A stretch of 64,000 nucleotides of DNA, taken from positions 40,702,859-40,766,858 of the forward strand of contig CM059575.1 in NCBI GenBank assembly GCA_030386875.1. The letters run 5' to 3'. This document shows positions 57,786 to 64,000 of this stretch, piece by piece. The notes beneath the pieces were generated by a model, which was not told where the DNA came from, ran no database searches, and saw only the letters and a program-made list of their open reading frames with translations. The DNA comes from Morinoia aosen (Eukaryota > Arthropoda > Malacostraca > Amphipoda > Talitridae). Position 1 is the first letter of the stretch; each line of letters opens with the position of its first letter. The translations under genes and the position numbers were made by a program.

Positions 57786-58600
57786 ATGACTGATCACCCT
57801 GAGATATTCGAGGAAATCGACCCAGATCTCAATCATTTGAACAGAATATATCCAAACCTAAACGACTCTCATAAGTGTAGGTGTACTAATATATCAAAGT
57901 TCAACGAAACTATACGAATAACTGACCGAGATTTCTCACTCCTGTGTTGGAACTGTAGGTCACTCTATCCAAAATTGGAAGAGATACAATGTACTATTAC
58001 TGAACTTAAATGTAACCTAGACGTGATTAGCTTCACCGAAAGCTGGCTAGATGACTCGACTAAAGACATGATTCGATTTGAAAATTATCATAGTTACCAT
58101 TCGCTACGAAAAACCAGCGGGGCGGAGGCATCAGCACATAATTATATATCTAACCACATAGACTCTAGAACCATAGCAAGTGCAACAATGAATCAGGATC
58201 ATATGGAATCACTCTTCGTAGAACTGTCTAGAGATGGTAAACGCATTGTGCTTGGAACGGTGTATAGGCCTCCTACAGCTTGCTCTATATCCTTCCTGAA
58301 TGAGCTGAATCGTATTATTTCTCAGTTCAACAGGCCCTTATACAATGACATGATAATATGTGGTGACTTCAATTATGATCTACTGAAACATGAAAGCTAT
58401 GAACCAATCTCTAATATCCTAACAACCTTCATTCTCAATCCTTCATTCCGATCATTACAAAGCCTACACGAATAACCTCAGAGTGTGCTACGCTGCTTGA
58501 CAATATCTTTATGACAGACCCAAGTGATTTTCTTTCTGGAATCATTACCTCTGATTTATCAGATCATTTTACAATTTTTCTTGTTAAAAAATGTCTATAT
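57786..58600 (+). pseudogene. LINE-B ORF2, APE endonuclease domain
   Basis: Starts MTDHPEIFEEIDPDLNH. APE motifs: FSLLCWNCRSLYPKLEEI, DVISFTESWLDDS (catalytic Glu), VLGTVYRPPT, MIICGDFNYDLL. A frame change at about 58450 moves to TRITSECATLLDNIFMT and then SDLSDHFTIFL, the final SDH motif with the catalytic His. The domain nicks target DNA to prime reverse transcription. Confidence 0.88.
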
Positions 58601-60711
58601 TGCTTGCACCAAGCCACGGGCTGAAACTTACTCATATCGTAAAGTAAACGAATCAAATTTAGAGGAAATGCGCACCGTTCTAGAAGAATCAATACCAACA
58701 TTGCACATCTCTCATTGTAACTCATTGTAACTCGTACAGTTACCCCGAAAAATAAACAAAAGCCCTGGATTACTGGTAACATCGTGATAAACAAAAAGAA
58801 ACGTCAAGCGTACCTAGCCCTCCTTTGCGAAGGGCGAATATCTAGAGAAACATATACCCGATTCAGAAACTATGTGACAAATCAGATAAGGAAATCAAAA
58901 AAGAACTACTTCACGCGCAAGTTTACTCAATTTAAAGCTGACGTTAAAAAGACTTGGCGCCTCCTTAACTCTTGCTGTAAACCGAATAACGCTGATGAAA
59001 AGAAAAATAAACATATTGTTCAAGATAATGTAAAATACCATGAGAAGAAAATAATTGCTAGTCTCTTTAACAATTTCTTCGTAAAAGTAGGGAAAACTAT
59101 AGCTGATGATATTCCAAGTGAACCTGCTGATCACCTGAAATACATGGATCATATTCGAGAACACAACTCCTTTTTCTTTACGCCTACCAACTCTTCCGAT
59201 GTAATTGCGTGCATAAACAACCTAAAAAATAAATCGAGTGGGTTACAAACGTTCCTGACAAAAGTACTTAAAATTATTGCTGATATTGTATCCCCGCTGA
59301 TATCCAATCTTATTAACCAATCTCTCATCCTAGGCACTTTCCCGAACTCCCTTAAAGTTGCTAGAGTAACCCCTATCTTTAAAAGTGGTGAAAAAACCTG
59401 TGTAAATAATAATCGACCTATCTCCGTACTACCAATTATTAGCAAAGTATTCGAAAAGATTGTGTACAAAAAAGTGTACTCTTGTTTTGAACAAAAATCA
59501 TTTCTTTACGATAAACAATACGACTTTCGCTCTAAAAAATCAACAACACAGGCTATGTTAAATCATTCACAATTCTTTTGTTCTAATATATATGAAGGAA
59601 AGCCTGTCTTCTCTGTATTTCTTGACTTTCCAAAAGCATTCGATTGTGTGGACCATAAAATACTACTCTCGAAACTACACTGTTATGGCATTCGAGGGAT
59701 TGTCCATGATTGGTTCAGATCATACCTAACAAATCGGAAGCAATACGTCGTCATTGACGACGCAAAATCAGACCCACAGACAATTAGCCATGGAGTTCCA
59801 CAAGGATCTGTTCTTGGGCCTCTCCTGTTTCTGATTTTTATCAATGATATTGTAAAATCTACATCATTCTTCAAATTCATACTTTTTGCCGATGACAGTA
59901 CGCTTTCTGCGGTCCTTCCGAACCAAAATCCCGCTATGATTGTGGAGAGTATAAATGATGAACTTCATAAGGTTTCATCGTGGCTCACGCTAATAAAATA
60001 AGCCTTAATATTGATAAAACAAATTATATTACATTCTCATACAAGAAAAATGTATCTCTCCGATGCATTAAAATTGGTGAAGGTGAAATTGAAGAAACCA
60101 ACTCATGTAAGTTTCTGGGCATCATAATAGATAAACATCTGACCTTCAAAGAGCACATCACTCATATTAGTTCTAAATTATCAAAATCCATCGGAATCCT
60201 AAATAAAGTTAAAAATTTTCTGCCTGAAACAGCTTTACAAATGCTCTACCGAACGCTCATTTCTCCATACTGGCAATACGGAATAGAAGCACGGCACGGA
60301 ACTGATAAAAATAAAACCAACAAAATTTTTACTGTGCAGAAAAGAGCTATCAGAGCGGTAAAGAACCTAGAATATAATGCTCACACAAATGATTCTTTCA
60401 AAAATTTCCAAATACTTAAACTTTCGGATCTCTACAAAATCTCCATTTTTAATTTCATTTACAAAACATTAAGAAATGATGGCGACAATAGCCTAAGACA
60501 ATTATTAACTGCGCAAACTGGTCATCACGACCATTAAACCCGAAATAGAAATAAATTCATGCTTCCTTATTATTCAAAGGCCCGGTCGCAACACAGTACC
60601 CTCTTCGTTGGAACCAAAACTTGGAACTCTATACCTGCGGAGATCCGTGAATGTAATTCGTACAAAGTTTTCAAAAGACATCTTGAGTCTCACTTCCTAT
60701 CAGAATACTAG
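58600..60711 (+). pseudogene. LINE-B ORF2, reverse transcriptase and C-terminal domain
   Basis: The main frame is 58784-60001. Motifs: FPNSLKVARVTPIFKSGEKT, NNRPISVLPIISKVFEKI, FLDFPKAFDCVDHKIL, ISHGVPQGSVLGPLLFLIFI, and intact catalytic FADDSTLSAV. A one-base deletion near 59989 shifts to the frame read from 59980 (KISLNIDKTNYITFSYKKN, SCKFLGIIIDKHLTFKEHI). A TAA at 60535-60537 interrupts that frame, which then stays open to 60709 (TKTWNSIPAEIRECNSYKVF). This C-terminal pattern (WN.IP..I....S...F) is that of CR1/L2-type LINEs. Confidence 0.9.
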
Positions 60712-60847
60712 TCGTGTAAGATCACCATGTCAAATCTTGCCTCCTACATGTAACTAATGATAATGTAATAATGTAACTTGCCTTGGGTAACATAACCGAT
60801 CATCAGTCTGCTCCTGAATCGTTTTATCGAACACACTGCTAAATATA

Positions 60848-61026
60848 GCCGATTTGACCTATATCGTACAATACAGCATAAAATATCGAGTTAATTATCT
60901 CAATGATCAGTCTAATGCGATTTAAGTGAACTAGGTTAAACATTTTAGTACACCCTAGAATAACGTGATGGTAGGATGCCCTAGAAGTCGCTGAACTTGT
61001 TCGGGCCCACAGGTAGCTATACTCAA
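60848..61026 (-). mobile_element. ~180-bp short element in LINE-B 3' UTR
   Basis: The reverse complement of 28989-29173 with about 90% identity. It interrupts the LINE-B 3' UTR before the tail. The flanks (ATA on one side, ATT on the other) give at most an imperfect short duplication. Class unknown. Confidence 0.8.
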
Positions 61027-61554
61027 ATTTGACCATTGTACTAGACTTGAGAAACATTCTACCTCTGTATCACCTGTGGTAAATAAATTGTTTAAAATTG
61101 TTTAAATTGTTTAAATTAGTTGTGACCGATTTCACATTTTTTGCGACCAGGTCACAGATGTTGTGAGTTACTTTGACAACGGTGGTGATTATTTAGTTTT
61201 ACGGAGAGTTTCATTCTGATTCAAGAACGTATTAATTATTCAACATAATGAGATCAGGTGCAAAATGTGATAAAATATTGATCAAGTGAAATATTGAGGG
61301 AGAGCACATTTATCAAATATTTGTCTTGTTGATTAAGGCCACCATCCGATGCCCTTGTCGCTCCGATGAGCATTTTCATGTTTTTGTTAGAAAAGGACCC
61401 TTAGGTGGTGGACTATTCGGTTCTAAAATTTTATGGCGCTACGGACACTAGATCCCCCTCTCCCCCCCCATCCGCGGGGGGGAAATTGGACAAAAGCTTT
61501 AATTTTAGACCCCATTTCAACCCAATATAAAAAGAAAACTAAACGGGAAATGGA

Positions 61555-62335
61555 AAATTTCACAATATAATTTTGGAAATGCTTCAAGGATTCTAAAACT
61601 GTCTTTGGTTTTGTTCTAGCATGAAAACTCAATGAGTTAATACGTCTTGAAATATCAATACAAATGAACTAAAAAACCAATATGTCCAATTTTCTTCAAA
61701 AACTAAGGCCTGAATAAAAAAAAGGAATAGATGAAATTGTGTTTATTTTCAAAAGTTACATATTAGAATTGAATGTCATAAGAATCAGACTGAAAATAAA
61801 ATTTTTTATAATATGTACAAAAGCATATTTTTTTTGGAAATCCCAATTCACAGTGTGAATGTGAAGTTATGCATGTGAATTATCAAAATAAAAATAAAAA
61901 CTGCATTCAATTACATAAATTGTCCATTATATTACACTTCAACAAACAATTTTGTTTTGGCTTATACCCAAAACATATAACTTTCAACATTCAAACCGTA
62001 TCAACTCATTGAGTTTTGATGCTAGAACAAAACCAAAGACAGTTTTAGAATCCTCGGAACATTTGTAACAAAAGCATGTTGGCTTTCTTCCAAATTTGAG
62101 AAAAAAATGTTATATAGCTCAAAACCCAATAATAATGTATCTTTGATGTAATGATAAAATATCGTTTATCACAATTTTTTTTTAAAATGGTAAAATTTTA
62201 CAACATACTTTTGTTAGAAATGCTTCAAGGATTCTAAAACTGTCTTTGGTTTTGTTTTAGCATCAAAACTCAATGAGTTGACACGTCATGAAATATACAT
62301 AAAAATGTACCAAAAAACTAATTTTTCGTAAAAAA
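61555..62335. repeat. Three copies of a ~110-bp repeat, one inverted
   Basis: The core ATGCTTCAAGGATTCTAAAA...TGTCTTTGGTTTTG...AGCATCAAAACTCAATGAGTT occurs at about 61575-61640 (+), inverted at about 61995-62065, and again at about 62218-62285 (+). The flanks of the two direct copies also match (GTCATGAAATAT, ACCAAAAAAC). This may be a foldback-type element or local duplications. Confidence 0.8.
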
Positions 62336-63704
62336 AGGTCTAAATCGAAAAATTGACACAAGCAAAAAATGTTTACTTCCAAAAAATACGTACACTGGCC
62401 AATTTTCAAACGAATCGGACGAAAAAAGTTTAAAAATTAGGATGGAGCCCTTAAAGGAGGAGGGTATTGCAGTGTGTAGTTACATCTTCAGTCTTTTCAT
62501 CGCCTGACCGAAAGGACTGCCTTTCGCTGAAGTAATTTGATAAGATCAGTAGAAAATATCGTCTGTAGAAGGACTAGAGCATAGTTAAATTACAATTCGA
62601 AATATGTTGCACTTTTTAACCCATTTTTCCAGATGATTCAATTTTTCACAACCTCATTCGCCCGTTATTCATTTTAAATAGCTCACATTAAAATATAGGT
62701 GTCAGTAGGGAAGGAAGATACAAAACACGCTAATTTTCTCGCAAATTCTTAAACTTACTCCCGAAAGCTCACGGATTTTTGGAAAGAAAGTATTCGATTG
62801 TTCGCCGTGTAACAAAATTTATCGCCGCGTAGGAGGTGAACAAGGAGGCATCACTGAGAGGTTACATATTTCCAAAATTCATCAAATCAAATTAATTTCT
62901 TTGTTTTTTCGAGCGAATAAGTCCGAGATCGCCAGTGCTCTGAACGGTTATAAGACGGGAGGCAGAGAGGAGGGAGGTGGGTGGGAGGATACGACCTGGA
63001 TGAGGTGAGACTGAGGCAACAAAGACACTTCAGACAGGCCTATCATAACATTACACACTTGTGGCCAACACTGCTTTGTCATCTTTGCACATAATTTTCA
63101 CTGACATAAGCAGAATACGACAACAGTTCTTATCTTTTCTATCGCGGTTCCTAGGAGTTGCAAACACATTCGCAGATAAATAGTGTGAATTTCATGCTTG
63201 ATTAGATTGTTTTCCCTTCTATTTTAAACGGTTAATGCACCATTGTTCTCGCACATCCGACCACGATCGTGTCTCGCACTGATCGAAGGTCGAACATGCT
63301 TGTTAATAATGCACTTCCTGGTATATAATTTTAACTTTCATTTAATAAGAAAAAACGTTGGAAATTGTTGAGTGCGTGCGAACTCAAATCTCACCAGGTA
63401 AACGTTCACACAGTTCACCCACTGATTCACAATTTGATATCTAAAAATCCTAAACATTGTAATACGTAAGCCGCACATCAGAAATACTAGTTAATTTAGT
63501 TGAGCACAATAATCTAAACAGAAACGTAATCTACTACAATTGAGTGAGGATATGGACATATGAACAAAAGTAAAAATCGGATCTAGCATCGGTGAAGACG
63601 GTCGAGCCCTACGCCATCTGGTGAAGACCAATCAAGACCTAACGGAAACAAATGCAAACTAAGGTTTTATGACCACTTTCCTACCTACATATAAGCCTAA
63701 CCTT

Positions 63705-63812
63705 CAAGACGTCGATTTTAATAATAATAAAAGACGTCGATCCAAGACGTCGATTTTAATGAAAATAAAAGACGTCGATCCAAGACGTCAATTTTAATAA
63801 AATAAATAAACT
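63705..63812. repeat. 38-bp tandem repeat with GACGTC sites
   Basis: AAGACGTCGATTTTAAT recurs at 63705, 63743 and 63781, a 38-bp period, with a second AAAGACGTCGATCC inside each unit. The GACGTC palindrome (also the core of CRE/ATF sites) occurs five times in about 90 bp. Confidence 0.88.
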
Positions 63813-64000
63813 TGTTTTGAAGTATTTAAGACACCCGTATTTTTTGCTATAATTGAAGCTGCTTGTAGTATACAGAATAATAATTAAATCTTCCTGAACC
63901 ATGGTATAAAGACGAATTGCTCCCAGAAAGGGGATTCCATTATTTAATAATAAGCTTCATTCAAAAAATAAAGAACTATCAAGAATTGTAATGCACTGAA

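Larger units (their letters stand above)
56384..61118 (+). mobile_element. LINE-B, decayed CR1/L2-like non-LTR retrotransposon
   Basis: Nearly full-length order: ORF1 (56384-57251), spacer, ORF2 with APE (57786-58600) and RT plus C-terminal domain (58600-60711), 3' UTR with a ~180-bp foreign element (60848-61026), and a tail of short repeats, AAATAAATTGTTTAAATTG-type (about 61078-61118). Damage is modest: about two frame changes in ORF1 and three or four plus one stop in ORF2. It is younger than LINE-A but inactive. Confidence 0.88.
61119..64000. other. AT-rich intergenic DNA
   Basis: No supported gene. It contains a three-copy repeat (listed separately), a C-run/G-run block at 61452-61484 (CCCCCTCTCCCCCCCATCCG then seven G) and a short GACGTC tandem repeat. 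A stretch at about 62781-62885 (+) reads FDCSPCNKIYRR...LHISKIH, which resembles a damaged C2H2 zinc finger with an inserted Gly-rich loop; too little to call a gene. Confidence 0.5.

Noticed and set aside
62781-62885. A C2H2 zinc-finger gene
   Set aside because: Only one damaged finger-like stretch with wrong spacing and no flanking frame.
1-64000. CRISPR arrays, bacterial operons, ribosome-binding sites and rRNA genes
   Set aside because: The window is clearly eukaryotic. Its tandem repeats lack unique spacers of constant length, and no rRNA core sequences were seen.

Overview
Eukaryotic, AT-rich, gene-poor DNA, most likely from an arthropod and probably an insect. Reasons: nearly everything recognisable is transposon; intergenic DNA holds degenerate TTAGGTTAGGTT-like tracts common in insects; and there are a Ty3/Gypsy element, a Tc1 element, CR1/L2/Jockey-type LINEs and several Penelope-like elements (PLEs). 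I could not identify one complete host gene. A few short, exon-like or decayed coding patches are listed at low confidence.

Layout. 1-2440: AT-rich DNA with coding-like scraps. 2440-16235: a decayed LINE (LINE-A) with an OTU-protease-like region, then an APE endonuclease, then reverse transcriptase (RT). It is split by a young Ty3/Gypsy element (3840-14051; identical 182-bp LTRs, 4-bp ACCA duplication, open gag and pol, a small third frame and no envelope frame). 16236-16468: a tRNA-derived SINE remnant. 16468-18842: a two-level imperfect palindrome. 19220-22007 plus 44058-44760: one head-to-head pair of PLE copies, cut in two by a 22,050-bp insertion (22008-44057) flanked by AATTT.

That insertion is the most unusual object here. 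It is a unique left end (328 bp), a tandem array of a ~5.7-kb unit (one partial, three near-complete and one partial copy), and a unique right end (~850 bp with a 39-bp minisatellite). Complete unit boundaries are marked by a 36-nt hairpin whose stem shows compensating changes between copies. Four copies carry, on the minus strand, the same TATA box followed by an intron-like stretch of exactly 70 nt. No long conserved protein was found in it.

44761-49235: AT-rich DNA with a ~700-bp tandem duplication and a 26-bp minisatellite. 49236-51906: a Tc1 (D34E) transposon with TA duplications, itself split by a PLE fragment (49637-50735) with a perfect 14-bp target duplication and ~290-bp inverted arms. 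51945-54890: another head-to-head PLE, broken by 1.7 kb that includes a 69-bp-period repeat. 56384-61118: a second LINE (LINE-B) with ORF1, APE, RT and a short-period tail, whose 3' UTR carries a ~180-bp element also found inside the 22-kb array. 61119-64000: low-copy AT-rich DNA with a three-copy dispersed/inverted repeat and a short GACGTC tandem repeat.

How the parts relate: this is a nest of insertions. Gypsy lies in LINE-A, a PLE in Tc1, the 22-kb element in a PLE, and a small element in both the array and LINE-B. Nesting gives relative ages: the Gypsy copy is youngest (identical LTRs), and the two LINEs are old (several stops and frameshifts).
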